Below, one piece after another: positions 26,950 to 34,260 of a stretch of DNA of 37,705 nt. Where the stretch lies: contig CAMBQC010000009.1 of assembly GCA_945869855.1 (NCBI GenBank), positions 1 to 37,705 on the forward strand, given 5' to 3'. The DNA is from Prosthecobacter debontii (GTDB taxonomy: Bacteria > Verrucomicrobiota > Verrucomicrobiia > Verrucomicrobiales > Akkermansiaceae). Under the pieces are notes generated by a model. That model was not told the origin of the DNA, did no database searches, and worked only from the letters and a program-made list of their open reading frames with translations. Made by a program: the position numbers and the translations under genes. Position 1 is the first letter of the stretch, and the number at the start of each line of letters is the position of its first letter.

Positions 26950-27777
26950 TTATTTTTCGATGTATGTCTTCAGAAGGGTCGCGATGGTGTTGGTGAGTTC
27001 CGTCTCGGTCAGCGGGCGTTCCCAGATGAGAAAACGGGTGATTTCGCCGTCGAAGGATTCGTGGCCGGGATGCTCGATGGCGTCGCGCTCCTGGCCGAGG
27101 GTCATTTTCGAGGGATTCGCGGCGGCTTCGACGGGGATTTCCGCGGTGGCGACGGGATTCGCACCGTTCGCGAAGAGTTCGAGTTTCGCCGTGCCAGCTC
27201 CGGCGGCCATGCGCCCTCCAACGATGTGGAATTTCCCGGTTTCCAGAATTGGCCCGAGGAGTTGCGGGTTGTTTTTGTCAAAGCGGCCGAAAGTCAGGCT
27301 GTTGCGGACGCCGTACCAGAGGGTGTTGTCGTCGTTCACGCAGCCCCAGACGCCTTCGTATTTCGCGCCGTTGCGGAGGTTTCCGAAAAAAGAGTTCACA
27401 TCCTTCAAGCCGTCTTGCTGTGGGAAAACGGAGATGACCGCGAGCCAGGTGTGGCCTTTGCCGGTGATGAGGCCGTCGAAGGTGTCCTCATCCATGCAGA
27501 CGAGTTCCTGCCTGCGGAAAACGAGGGCGGGCTTACCGTTGAGTTCGGGGATCGCGGGGCGCAAGGTCGGGCGACCGCTGCCTTTCTCCTTACGTCCCTC
27601 GTCCTGTTTCACGAAGAGTTTCGCCTTTGCGGCGGGTGCTTGGTTTTCCCAAGCGGATACCTTGTCACCATCCTCGAGGGTGAGGCCTTTCGCGGCGTCG
27701 AGGTCTAACAGAAGGCCTTCCTCGGGAAGAGCCAAGCATAAAGCGGCGGAGGCGATGAGGAAGAGGAAAGGTTTCAT
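26950..27777 (-). CDS. Secreted LamG-like (concanavalin-fold) protein at the end of the Ton operon
   Basis: The 275-residue product has a signal peptide (PFLFLIASAALCLALP) and a single jelly-roll domain like LamG: VSAWENQAP, RQELVCMDEDTF, GHTWLAVISVF, FHIVGGRMAAGAGTAKLELFANG, then GEITRFLIWERPLTETE near the end, which is a usual LamG closing motif. It probably binds a glycan or other surface ligand. The ATG at 27777 begins two bases after the TGA of the TPR gene, so it is the last gene of the Ton operon. A link to substrate capture is inference only. Confidence 0.75.
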   Translation of the reverse strand: MKPFLFLIASAALCLALPEEGLLLDLDAAKGLTLEDGDKVSAWENQAPAAKAKLFVKQDEGRKEKGSGRPTLRPAIPELNGKPALVFRRQELVCMDEDTFDGLITGKGHTWLAVISVFPQQDGLKDVNSFFGNLRNGAKYEGVWGCVNDDNTLWYGVRNSLTFGRFDKNNPQLLGPILETGKFHIVGGRMAAGAGTAKLELFANGANPVATAEIPVEAAANPSKMTLGQERDAIEHPGHESFDGEITRFLIWERPLTETELTNTIATLLKTYIEK

Positions 27778-27779
27778 GG

Positions 27780-29147
27780 TCACTCGGCAGCGGAGGCGGT
27801 TTCGGCCAAGGCCTTGCGGTAATTTTTGAGCTGTTCCGTGGGGTTGAGTGCGAGGGCGGCGTCGGTGGATTTCAACGCTTCGGCGTAGCGTGATTGGGCG
27901 ACGAGGAGACGGACGAGTTCGATGTGGGCTTCGTAGGCGCTCAGGGTGTCGGCGGTGGCGCGCTCTAACAGGAGTTCGGCGGAGCCGGGTTGGCCGGAGT
28001 CGGCGTGGTGCTTCGCAAGCGCGATGAGGGCGGTGCCGTCGGTGGGATCATCGGAAACGAGTTTCTCTAACAGCTTGGCTCCGGCGGCGTGGTCTTCCTC
28101 CGAATCGATGAGGTAACGCGCTTTGGCGAGGTTCATGGGGCGGGAGGGTTCAAGTGTTTCCGCTTTGGCGAGAAGGTCTTTTGCGAAAGGCCAGTTGCCT
28201 TGGGATGAGGCGGTGTTGATGAGGCGAAGGATCGTGGTGGTGCCGGGTTTCGTTTCCCTCGCGAATGCGGCATCCGTGACGGCTTTCGCGGCATCGGGAC
28301 GATCCGCGCGGAGATGGAGATCGGCGAGAATTAGGGTGGGATCGGGCGGGAGGATGCCGAGGCGGTAGGGGAGTTCGAGGGCTTTCGCGGCGGAGTCTGG
28401 GCGGTCGAGGTCGAGGTGGATGTTGGCGAGCAGGACGGCGTAGGAGGCTTCGAGCGGACGGAGCGCGATGACCTCGTCGAGCAGGGCGACGGCTTCCTCC
28501 TTCCCGCCGGTTTCCTGCAGGCATTGCGCGACGCCCGCTTTCCACTCCGCCACATCCGGCTCGGTGACCTGCGCGATGCGGTAGGCCTGCAGGGCGCTGG
28601 CGAACTCCTTGCGGGCGAGGCGGCAGTAGCCGAGCAGGCCGTAGGTGCTGCCTTCCGCATCACCGAGGCGGATCGCTTCGGTGAGGTGATCGAGGGCTTC
28701 GGGGAGCTTGTTGTCGCGGACGAGGGCGAGCGCGAGGTTGCGGTGGGCGCGGCGGAAGGAGGGGTATTCCTTGAGCGCGGACTCGTAGGCGGCGATGGCC
28801 TTATCGATCTCTCCGGTTTCGAAAAGGAGGTTCGCGAGGTTGAAGGTGAGGGCGGGGGATTTGTCCGTGAGCGGGTTGGAGCGGATTTTCTCCAAAGCGC
28901 CCGTCCGGTTTCCGGCGGCCATCAGGTTCTGCACTTCCACGAGCAGCCCACGCTCCTCGGTGGTGACGCTCGGCTCGATGCGCGCCTCGATGCGGTAGGA
29001 GCCGTTGAAGGATTTCAGGAAGGCGGGGTCTTTCCAATACGAGGTGGAAAGCGGGAGGGGCTCGGCGGAGAATGCCTGCGGCATAGAGGTCAGAAGCCAG
29101 AGGCCAGAGACCAAAGGGATTCCGATGCGTTTTATCAAATAACTCAT
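27780..29147 (-). CDS. TPR protein of the TonB cluster
   Basis: The 455-residue protein has a signal peptide (through SMPQAFSA, cleaved near residue 28) and about a dozen TPR-like helix pairs from residue 70 onward (for instance ALTFNLANLLFETGEIDKAI). In Ton clusters of the DUF3450/TtpC type, a TPR protein commonly follows tonB; it may interact with TonB or receptors in the periplasm. The ATG at 29147 lies inside a heptamer tract, and a second heptamer tract codes for part of the signal peptide. The gene starts 22 bases after tonB. Confidence 0.85.
   Translation of the reverse strand: MSYLIKRIGIPLVSGLWLLTSMPQAFSAEPLPLSTSYWKDPAFLKSFNGSYRIEARIEPSVTTEERGLLVEVQNLMAAGNRTGALEKIRSNPLTDKSPALTFNLANLLFETGEIDKAIAAYESALKEYPSFRRAHRNLALALVRDNKLPEALDHLTEAIRLGDAEGSTYGLLGYCRLARKEFASALQAYRIAQVTEPDVAEWKAGVAQCLQETGGKEEAVALLDEVIALRPLEASYAVLLANIHLDLDRPDSAAKALELPYRLGILPPDPTLILADLHLRADRPDAAKAVTDAAFARETKPGTTTILRLINTASSQGNWPFAKDLLAKAETLEPSRPMNLAKARYLIDSEEDHAAGAKLLEKLVSDDPTDGTALIALAKHHADSGQPGSAELLLERATADTLSAYEAHIELVRLLVAQSRYAEALKSTDAALALNPTEQLKNYRKALAETASAAE
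29086..29113 (-). repeat. Heptamer tract coding for part of a signal peptide
   Basis: Four consecutive heptamers of consensus TGGCCTC on the minus strand, each with at most one change, lie in the coding sequence of the TPR gene and encode the residues VSGLWLLTS. The period of seven is not a multiple of three, so the repeat is nucleotide-based, not a protein repeat. Confidence 0.85.
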
Positions 29148-29164
29148 GACGAATAACTTCTAAC
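29137..29164 (-). repeat. Heptamer tract containing the TPR gene start codon
   Basis: Four heptamers related to GTTATTC (minus strand) span the tonB-TPR junction. A fifth, degenerate unit touches the end of tonB. The ATG at 29147 lies within the third unit. Confidence 0.75.
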
Positions 29165-29169
29165 GAAAC

Positions 29170-29877
29170 TCACTTTTCTATAATGATGGGCCAGCGCATG
29201 ATGGCTTTGACGGCTTCGCCGTTGCGCTTGGGCGGGGTGAAGCGTGCGCTGGCGGCGACGCGGCGGGCGGGTGCCACGAGATCCGGGTGCGTGGAGGAAA
29301 CGACGCGGCGGACGCTGACCGAGCCAGAGGTGGAAAGCTCCACCTCGAAGACGACCGTGCCGCGCGATACGCCTTGCCGGGCAAGGCTTACCGGGAACGT
29401 GGTCGAGCCGTGTCGGAGGAGGCGCGGGGTGCCATCGAGTTCGCTGGTGCTGTAGTGGGATTTCGCGACGGGCGGCGGCGGCGCGGGCGTGTAGTTTTGC
29501 TCCTTTTTGAAAAACTGCTTCGACTGATCCACCCGCATTGCTTCGGGCGATATTGGAAGTGGCGCGGGTGCGAGATCCGCGTGGAAACTTTCCACCGGCA
29601 GGGTGATATCCATCGGTATATCCGCCTGCGGGACGGGAATGCGCGAGGGATCGGGAAGGGTGGAAATGTTCGTAAGTGACGGCGGCGGGGGAGGGGCGTC
29701 GGGTGGTGGTTCCTCCGGCGGCGGAGGTGGTGGCGGAGGCTCGAAATTGACAGTCTCAATTTCCCGGATCGCGAGATCGGGAAATTTTGCGGAGACCACG
29801 AATATCCGCGCGAAGCCCAGCACCGCAAGCAATAGCGCGGACGCGGCGAGGCCGATGATGGTGGATTTAAAATTCAA
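29170..29877 (-). CDS. tonB: TonB-family energy transducer
   Basis: TonB carries proton-motive energy from the inner-membrane ExbB-ExbD complex to outer-membrane receptors. The 235-residue product has one N-terminal membrane helix (IIGLAASALLLAVLGFARIFVVS, about 7-29), a Pro-rich stretch (runs of P around 47-70), and a C-terminal TonB domain from about 155 (SRGTVVFEVELSTSGSVSV, then ARRVAASARFTPPKRNGEAV). The only possible start is a TTG at 29877, as an in-frame TGA lies four codons upstream; both sit inside a heptamer tract. exbD lies 126 bases upstream. Confidence 0.9.
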   Translation of the reverse strand: MNFKSTIIGLAASALLLAVLGFARIFVVSAKFPDLAIREIETVNFEPPPPPPPPEEPPPDAPPPPPSLTNISTLPDPSRIPVPQADIPMDITLPVESFHADLAPAPLPISPEAMRVDQSKQFFKKEQNYTPAPPPPVAKSHYSTSELDGTPRLLRHGSTTFPVSLARQGVSRGTVVFEVELSTSGSVSVRRVVSSTHPDLVAPARRVAASARFTPPKRNGEAVKAIMRWPIIIEK

Positions 29878-29903
29878 AGCTCAAAGTTCAAATTTCAAGG
29901 AAG
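29869..29903 (-). repeat. Heptamer tract that supplies the tonB start codon
   Basis: Minus-strand sequence CTTCCTT is followed by four heptamers of consensus GAACTTT (members GAAATTT to GAATTTT). The TTG initiation codon of tonB and an in-frame TGA are both formed by tract units. Confidence 0.85.
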
Positions 29904-29971
29904 ACTTGGGTTGTGTGGAAACATTCAACGGGATAGCAGTGATTGGAAATTGTTAGAGAGCGCAGCGGCGT

Positions 29972-29999
29972 TTTGTTGAAAATTGATTTTTGAATTTTG
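29972..29999 (-). repeat. Heptamer tract just after exbD, inverted relative to the tonB tract
   Basis: Four units beginning with CAA (for example CAAAATT) lie directly after the exbD stop codon on the minus strand. Read on the plus strand they resemble the GAATTTT family, so this tract and 29869-29896 form an inverted pair across about 75 bases. Confidence 0.7.
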
Positions 30000-30003
30000 C
30001 AAC

Positions 30004-30408
30004 TTAACGCTCGGTTGCGAGGGATACGGATTCAGCTCCGGCGAGTTTCGCGGAGTCGATGACGGAGACGGTGGCCTGTGTGGGCGTGGTGGCGTCGGCG
30101 CGGATGATGACGGGGGTTTCCGGGGTTTCCTCAAGCAGGGCGGCGACGACGGCGCGCACCCCGTCCTGCCCGATCTCGCGGCCGCCGTGCCAGACGCGGC
30201 CTTCGTTGGTAACCGCGATGAGGATGGATTGGCGCTCTAGATCCTCGGATGAGGCGGCGCGAGGCTTCGAGATTTCCACGCCGGTTTCCTTCACGAACAC
30301 AGTGGTGACGATGAAGAAAATGAGAAGCAGGAACACGACATCGATCAGCGGCGAGATGTCGATGCTCTCCGGAGTCTCAGAGTTGGTGCTGTGGCGGAAG
30401 CGACGCAT
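30004..30408 (-). CDS. exbD: ExbD/TolR family biopolymer transporter
   Basis: The 134-residue product is the single-helix partner of ExbB. The membrane helix (about 20-38) holds the essential Asp23 in the motif PLIDVVFLLLIFFIVTT, followed by a periplasmic domain. It translates three bases after exbB, with a heptamer tract at the junction that forms the last codons of exbB. It is followed by tonB after 126 bases. Confidence 0.93.
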   Translation of the reverse strand: MRRFRHSTNSETPESIDISPLIDVVFLLLIFFIVTTVFVKETGVEISKPRAASSEDLERQSILIAVTNEGRVWHGGREIGQDGVRAVVAALLEETPETPVIIRADATTPTQATVSVIDSAKLAGAESVSLATER

Positions 30409-30436
30409 GGGTCAGGGTATAGGGGTCAGGGGTAGG
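30409..30436 (-). repeat. Heptamer tract at the exbB-exbD junction
   Basis: Four heptamers of consensus CTGACCC (minus strand) encode the C-terminal residues LPLTPIP and the stop codon of the upstream exbB gene, and end directly before the exbD ATG. Confidence 0.85.
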
Positions 30437-30975
30437 TTCCCCGCCAGGCGTTCGTGGAGCTGGGCTTGGAGTTTGAGGTGGGTGGTTTCGGACTGGCGTT
30501 TTAGCAGAGCCAGCAGGAAGGCGGCGGGGATGGCGATGACCAGGCCGGCCTCGGTGGTCACGAGGGCTTTGGATATTCCGGTGGAAATCGTGTCGATGGT
30601 GCCCGCGTTATCGGCGGCCATACCGGAGAAGGTTTCGAGCATTCCGGCGACCGTGCCCAGCAGCCCGAGCAGGGGCGCGGAGGTGATCAGGACGGTGAGG
30701 AACGGGATGCGGCGCGCAATCCAAGCCATTTCGTCGAGCTCGAAGCTTGCGAAAGACCTCTGCAGCTCGCGTGGATCGGGGGCTTTCGTTTCCCATGGCA
30801 GCGCCTTGCCGATGCCGGTCGGAGCCAGCCATTTCCTCTCGGAGATCGCCACCCGGGCGGATGCGAGGTGCCGCCATGCGCCGAACAGGATCGCGTAGAT
30901 CGCGACCGCGAGGGCGAGCAGCGCGTAGAGGGTGAGGCCGCCCTCTTCCATGGTGAGCTGGATGGCGTGAATCAT
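30412..30975 (-). CDS. exbB: ExbB/TolQ family proton channel protein
   Basis: The 187-residue product has three membrane helices (about 12-33, 92-115, 133-158). The ExbB signature region SAPLLGLLGTVAGMLETF lies near 99-116 and ISKALVTTEAGLVIAIPA near 134-151. It forms the pentameric motor with ExbD. Its ATG overlaps the TGA of the long ExbB-like gene (ATGA), so translation is coupled. Its last codons come from a heptamer tract. Confidence 0.92.
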   Translation of the reverse strand: MIHAIQLTMEEGGLTLYALLALAVAIYAILFGAWRHLASARVAISERKWLAPTGIGKALPWETKAPDPRELQRSFASFELDEMAWIARRIPFLTVLITSAPLLGLLGTVAGMLETFSGMAADNAGTIDTISTGISKALVTTEAGLVIAIPAAFLLALLKRQSETTHLKLQAQLHERLAGNLPLTPIP

Positions 30976-32330
30976 TTCGCGCGGAGTCCGTTTACGAAGG
31001 AAAGGCCGAGCCGCTCGGTGGTCTGCACGATGCCTTGCGCTCGGCGCGAAAGGAAGGCGTGGAGGATGAGCGCCGGGATCGCGACCACGAGGCCGAAGAG
31101 CGTGGTGATGAGCGCTTCGGAAATTCCCCCTGCAAGGGGCTTGGGATCGCCGGAGCCCAAGAGGGTGATGACGTTGAAGGTGGCGATCATGCCCGAAACC
31201 GTGCCGAGCAGACCGAGCAGCGGGGAGGTGGCGGCGGTGATCGCGATCACGGGAAGCAGCGAGGTTGCCTTCGACTGCACGGCCATGAGCTGTTCGTAGA
31301 GCGTTTCCTCGACGAGATCCGCGCTGTTTTCCGAGACGGAGACGAGCCTTTGCATGACCGGCCCGGCGGGATGGCGCTGGCCTGCCGCGAGGGCGGTGGC
31401 CTTCTCGCCGTCGCCGGTGCGGAGCGCGGCGAGGATCGCGGAGACCCACGCGTCGGTGGGTTCGCGGAAACGGGAGAAGCGGGCGAGCTTGATGATTCCG
31501 AAGATGATGGAAACCAATGCCAGCAGCATGATGGGCCAAACCCAGAGGCCGCCCTTGCGCACCATGTCAATGAAACCGCCGTCGATCTCGTCCATCGCGC
31601 GGGCGTGGCCGGCGGTAGGGTCGAGCAGCAGGGCGCTTTCTTTGCCGGCGATGAGAGCGGCGACGTCCTCCGCCGATCCCGTCGCGTAGTGGGGGATATC
31701 GCCCGGCATGGAGGCGATGATATCGCCGCCCACGGATTTGTCGTTCGAGAGGAAAAAGGAAACGGGGCCGAGCGCGGCGAGGGTGCCCTCGCGGATGTTG
31801 CCACGGGTATCGGAAGCTTTTCCCGGCGCGGTGGAGCCGCCGAGCAGGGCATCGAGGCGATCGATGGCGGCGTCGAGGATGGGCAGGCGTCCGGCGAGGG
31901 CTTCGGCGGGGGCGTCCGGGTTCGCGGCGATGATTTCCGGGGAAACCTCCAAAGGCGCGGCTCCGGGGGTGGAAAGAGTGGTGGTTTTCAGCGCGTGATC
32001 TTTCAGCAATCCGGCGAGGTAGGTGGCGTCCTGGCGACGGGCGGCGAGTGCGCTGCGGAGCTGTCTGAGTTCCTCGGCGCGGTCTTCCTTGGATAGACGT
32101 GCAATGCGGACGAGGCGGCGTTTCTCGCGGAGTTCGAGCTCGGCTTTCGCGAAGTCGGCGGAAAGGGCCGGCTTCTCCGCTGCAATGGCGGCGCGGGTTT
32201 TCTCAAGTCCGGTGAGCGTCGAAGTGAGATCGGCCTTCGCTTTTTCGAGAGCGGCGGGGACTTCTGTTTGCGCGGCGAGCGGGGCAATCGCTAGGACGAA
32301 CCACGTAAGCAAGGATTTGGAGAGGTGCAT
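30972..32330 (-). CDS. TtpC-like ExbB/TolQ protein with N-terminal periplasmic coiled coil
   Basis: The 452-residue protein has a signal peptide (1-20), a long charged coiled-coil-like region (about 25-110), a linker with a further domain, and a C-terminal MotA/TolQ/ExbB core with helices near 260-283, 358-383 (TSPLLGLLGTVSGMIATF) and 405-427. This layout fits TtpC of TonB2 systems, where a long ExbB-like protein is needed in addition to the short ExbB. It is 12 bases after DUF3450 and overlaps the short exbB by four bases. The N-terminal part probably reaches the periplasm to contact DUF3450 or TonB. Confidence 0.88.
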   Translation of the reverse strand: MHLSKSLLTWFVLAIAPLAAQTEVPAALEKAKADLTSTLTGLEKTRAAIAAEKPALSADFAKAELELREKRRLVRIARLSKEDRAEELRQLRSALAARRQDATYLAGLLKDHALKTTTLSTPGAAPLEVSPEIIAANPDAPAEALAGRLPILDAAIDRLDALLGGSTAPGKASDTRGNIREGTLAALGPVSFFLSNDKSVGGDIIASMPGDIPHYATGSAEDVAALIAGKESALLLDPTAGHARAMDEIDGGFIDMVRKGGLWVWPIMLLALVSIIFGIIKLARFSRFREPTDAWVSAILAALRTGDGEKATALAAGQRHPAGPVMQRLVSVSENSADLVEETLYEQLMAVQSKATSLLPVIAITAATSPLLGLLGTVSGMIATFNVITLLGSGDPKPLAGGISEALITTLFGLVVAIPALILHAFLSRRAQGIVQTTERLGLSFVNGLRAK

Positions 32331-32342
32331 GGAAAGGGAGGA

Positions 32343-33068
32343 TTATTGGATTTCCAGAGGCAGGCGCACCATGGCGGGGGTGCGCTTCTTGTCGAGCATG
32401 CCGAAGGCGGCGAGCAGTTCGGCGCGGATTTCGGGTTTCGTCGTCCATTTCCAGCCATCGGCACCCGGTTCGCCGATGCCCGCGCTCTCTTTCTTGTCCG
32501 CGTAGAAAGCACGGGCGAGGCCGAGGTAAATGACATCCACTTCCCGCCCGTCGCGAACCTCGATGGAGCGTGTGAAACGGCGGTCGAATTGCTGGGCTTT
32601 CGCAAGCACGGAGAGGATGGATTGCAGGGCTTCGCGGGGTTCGTCGGCGGCAACCCATGCCGTGAGAGCGGCGATTTCCACTTCACAGTCTTTCCGTAGC
32701 GGATCGGGAAAACGCTTTGTCAGGGCGATCGCGCGGGGCACATTGCGGGCGACGGCTTCTGTCGCGATGCGTCGGGTTTGCTTGAGGGATTCGATTTTCT
32801 GTTTCATGGTATCCGCCGACTCGCCGTGGCCGGGGGCGGATTGGCCGGCTTTATCCAGTTCCTCGTCGAGCAGGGCGATTTCCTTGCGGTGGAGCTCTAG
32901 CAGCGCGGCGAACTCGGCTTTGCGCGATTCCCAATCCTTGCGCTCCTTGGATTCCAGGGTCTGAGTGTCCACGATTTTGGAAATCGTCTCGCGCAGGGCG
33001 GTTACGTCCGGCTCCTCGGCCTTCGCGGTTGCGCAGGAGAACAATAGAGCAATGGTGAGGCGGTGCAT
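32343..33068 (-). CDS. DUF3450 family periplasmic protein, first gene of the Ton operon
   Basis: The 241-residue protein has a short signal peptide (LTIALLFSCATAKAEE), a coiled-coil region (about 20-110, for example LELHRKEIALLDEELDKAG) and a C-terminal part with VDVIYLGLARAFYADKKE and TPAMVRLPLEIQ that matches DUF3450. In marine gammaproteobacteria DUF3450 genes head TonB2-type clusters. Its function is unknown; it may work with TtpC in the periplasm. A Fur-box-like palindrome lies 10-26 bases before the ATG. The gap 33069-33161 separates it from the epimerase gene. Confidence 0.82.
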   Translation of the reverse strand: MHRLTIALLFSCATAKAEEPDVTALRETISKIVDTQTLESKERKDWESRKAEFAALLELHRKEIALLDEELDKAGQSAPGHGESADTMKQKIESLKQTRRIATEAVARNVPRAIALTKRFPDPLRKDCEVEIAALTAWVAADEPREALQSILSVLAKAQQFDRRFTRSIEVRDGREVDVIYLGLARAFYADKKESAGIGEPGADGWKWTTKPEIRAELLAAFGMLDKKRTPAMVRLPLEIQ

Positions 33069-33077
33069 GGTGCTTTG

Positions 33078-33094
33078 TTGAGAATGCGTCTCAA
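33078..33094 (-). promoter_or_regulatory. Fur-box-like palindrome before the Ton operon
   Basis: TTGAGA-ATGCG-TCTCAA is a perfect inverted repeat. Its 15-base core TGAGAATGCGTCTCA differs from the classical Fur-type core TGAGAATGATTCTCA at two central bases. It is located directly before the first gene. Iron regulation is inference. Confidence 0.5.
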
Positions 33095-33161
33095 ATAGGT
33101 GGGTAGGGTGGACGAATTCCTTACCCGGTCAAATAAAAAGACCATAGAGAGCGGACTAAAA

Positions 33162-34088
33162 TCATCCCCTCTCCGGGAATTTCCGTTTCCAGACCTCAAG
33201 TGCAGTACGGATTTCATCGGCCTCGCGGGTCGGGCTGAGTTCCCAGACGAGCGGGCAGCCGGTTGGGAAAAAGGGCAGGATGGTTTCGTAATCGAGCATC
33301 CCGGTGAAGGGAGTTCGGTGGTCGCGGGCAGGCCATTGCACATCGTGGACGTGGCCGCCGATGAGGTGCGGCGCGATCATTCCCAGCCATTCGTAGTGGT
33401 CGAGCAGGCCGAGGTTGTGCTTGAGCTGCACGTGGCCGAAATCGTGCCAATAACCGATCCACGGGTTGTCGCGGAAATGTTTCTGGAGACGGATCATCTC
33501 GCGCTCGTTCGGCAAGTCCTCGAAGCGTGAGCGCGACTCGACGGCGAGCTTCACGCCGTATTCCTCCGCCTTCGGGGTGAGTTCCTCGAGCGCCTGGATG
33601 GCGCGATGATAGTAGAGCGGCGCGAGCTTTTCCCGCTTTTTGATGAAAGCGATCTTTTCCTTAATGTAGCGGGGCGTGCGCTGTTCCCCGGCGGCCACGA
33701 GTTTGGTGAGCGGCTTGGTGAACTTTGCGGTATTCATTGGCACAGATCCCAAGTGTAGGACGAGGTAGCGCGCCTCGAACTCGGCGGCGAGTTCCAGCGA
33801 TTTCAAGGTCATGTCCATCGCCCGTTTCCGGTCAAAGGGGCGGTGTGAGGTGCATTCGTAGGCATCGGGTGCATCGATCATCACCTCTACAGGGGAAGGG
33901 AAAAAATTGTGTATGCCGGAGCAGGTGAACATGCCCGCTGCGAAAGCTTTACGAATACCCGGTATTTTCGCGACAGTCATCCCGTGGGAAAGTTCGATGT
34001 TAGAAAAACCCAGATCGATAATCTCACCGATCATTGCCTCGCCGTCAATATGGCGGCTATTGTTCCAGCAGGTTGAAAACGCGAGCAT
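33162..34088 (-). CDS. Sugar phosphate isomerase/epimerase (TIM-barrel) family protein
   Basis: The 308-residue protein begins LAFSTCWNNSRHIDGEAMIGEI and has motifs of the xylose-isomerase-like TIM barrel (LGFSNIELSHG near 27-37, RYLVLHLGSVP near 112-122, KLAVESRSRFEDLP near 180-193, WIGYWHDFGHVQLKHNLG near 210-227, HLIGGHVHDVQWPARDH near 241-257). His and Glu/Asp at strand ends would bind a metal. Substrate is unknown. It is preceded by a heptamer tract and diverges from the L,D-transpeptidase gene. Confidence 0.85.
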   Translation of the reverse strand: MLAFSTCWNNSRHIDGEAMIGEIIDLGFSNIELSHGMTVAKIPGIRKAFAAGMFTCSGIHNFFPSPVEVMIDAPDAYECTSHRPFDRKRAMDMTLKSLELAAEFEARYLVLHLGSVPMNTAKFTKPLTKLVAAGEQRTPRYIKEKIAFIKKREKLAPLYYHRAIQALEELTPKAEEYGVKLAVESRSRFEDLPNEREMIRLQKHFRDNPWIGYWHDFGHVQLKHNLGLLDHYEWLGMIAPHLIGGHVHDVQWPARDHRTPFTGMLDYETILPFFPTGCPLVWELSPTREADEIRTALEVWKRKFPERG

Positions 34089-34106
34089 GAGGTTAGTCTA
34101 GGTATC

Positions 34107-34134
34107 AACTTTCAAAATATAATTTCCAAGGAAG
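34107..34134 (-). repeat. Heptamer tract upstream of the epimerase gene
   Basis: On the minus strand CTTCCTT is followed by three diverged heptamers of GAAATTT type (GGAAATT, an ATATTTT unit and GAAAGTT). It ends 18 bases before the ATG of the epimerase gene. Confidence 0.6.
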
Positions 34135-34260
34135 GAGGATTCAATGCATTCAGCAACAAGCAAAGAGCTGCTAGGCTATGTTACGAAATCTCTGCGCTTT
34201 GAGAGTTGCGTGTTGCGCGGATATTTGAAGCATAGCTATCAACCTACTACCCAAGCAACC

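Noticed and set aside
29086..29164. Heptamer tracts as a CRISPR array
   Set aside because: Units of seven bases follow each other without spacers, and no cas gene is present.
30976..31539. Longer upstream extension of the short exbB frame
   Set aside because: Those codons overlap the coding sequence of the TtpC-like protein in another frame and give Arg/His-rich sequence; the ATGA overlap at 30972-30975 gives a natural start.
31035..32096. 353-codon open frame opposite the TtpC-like gene
   Set aside because: Antisense shadow: Gly-rich, no family features.
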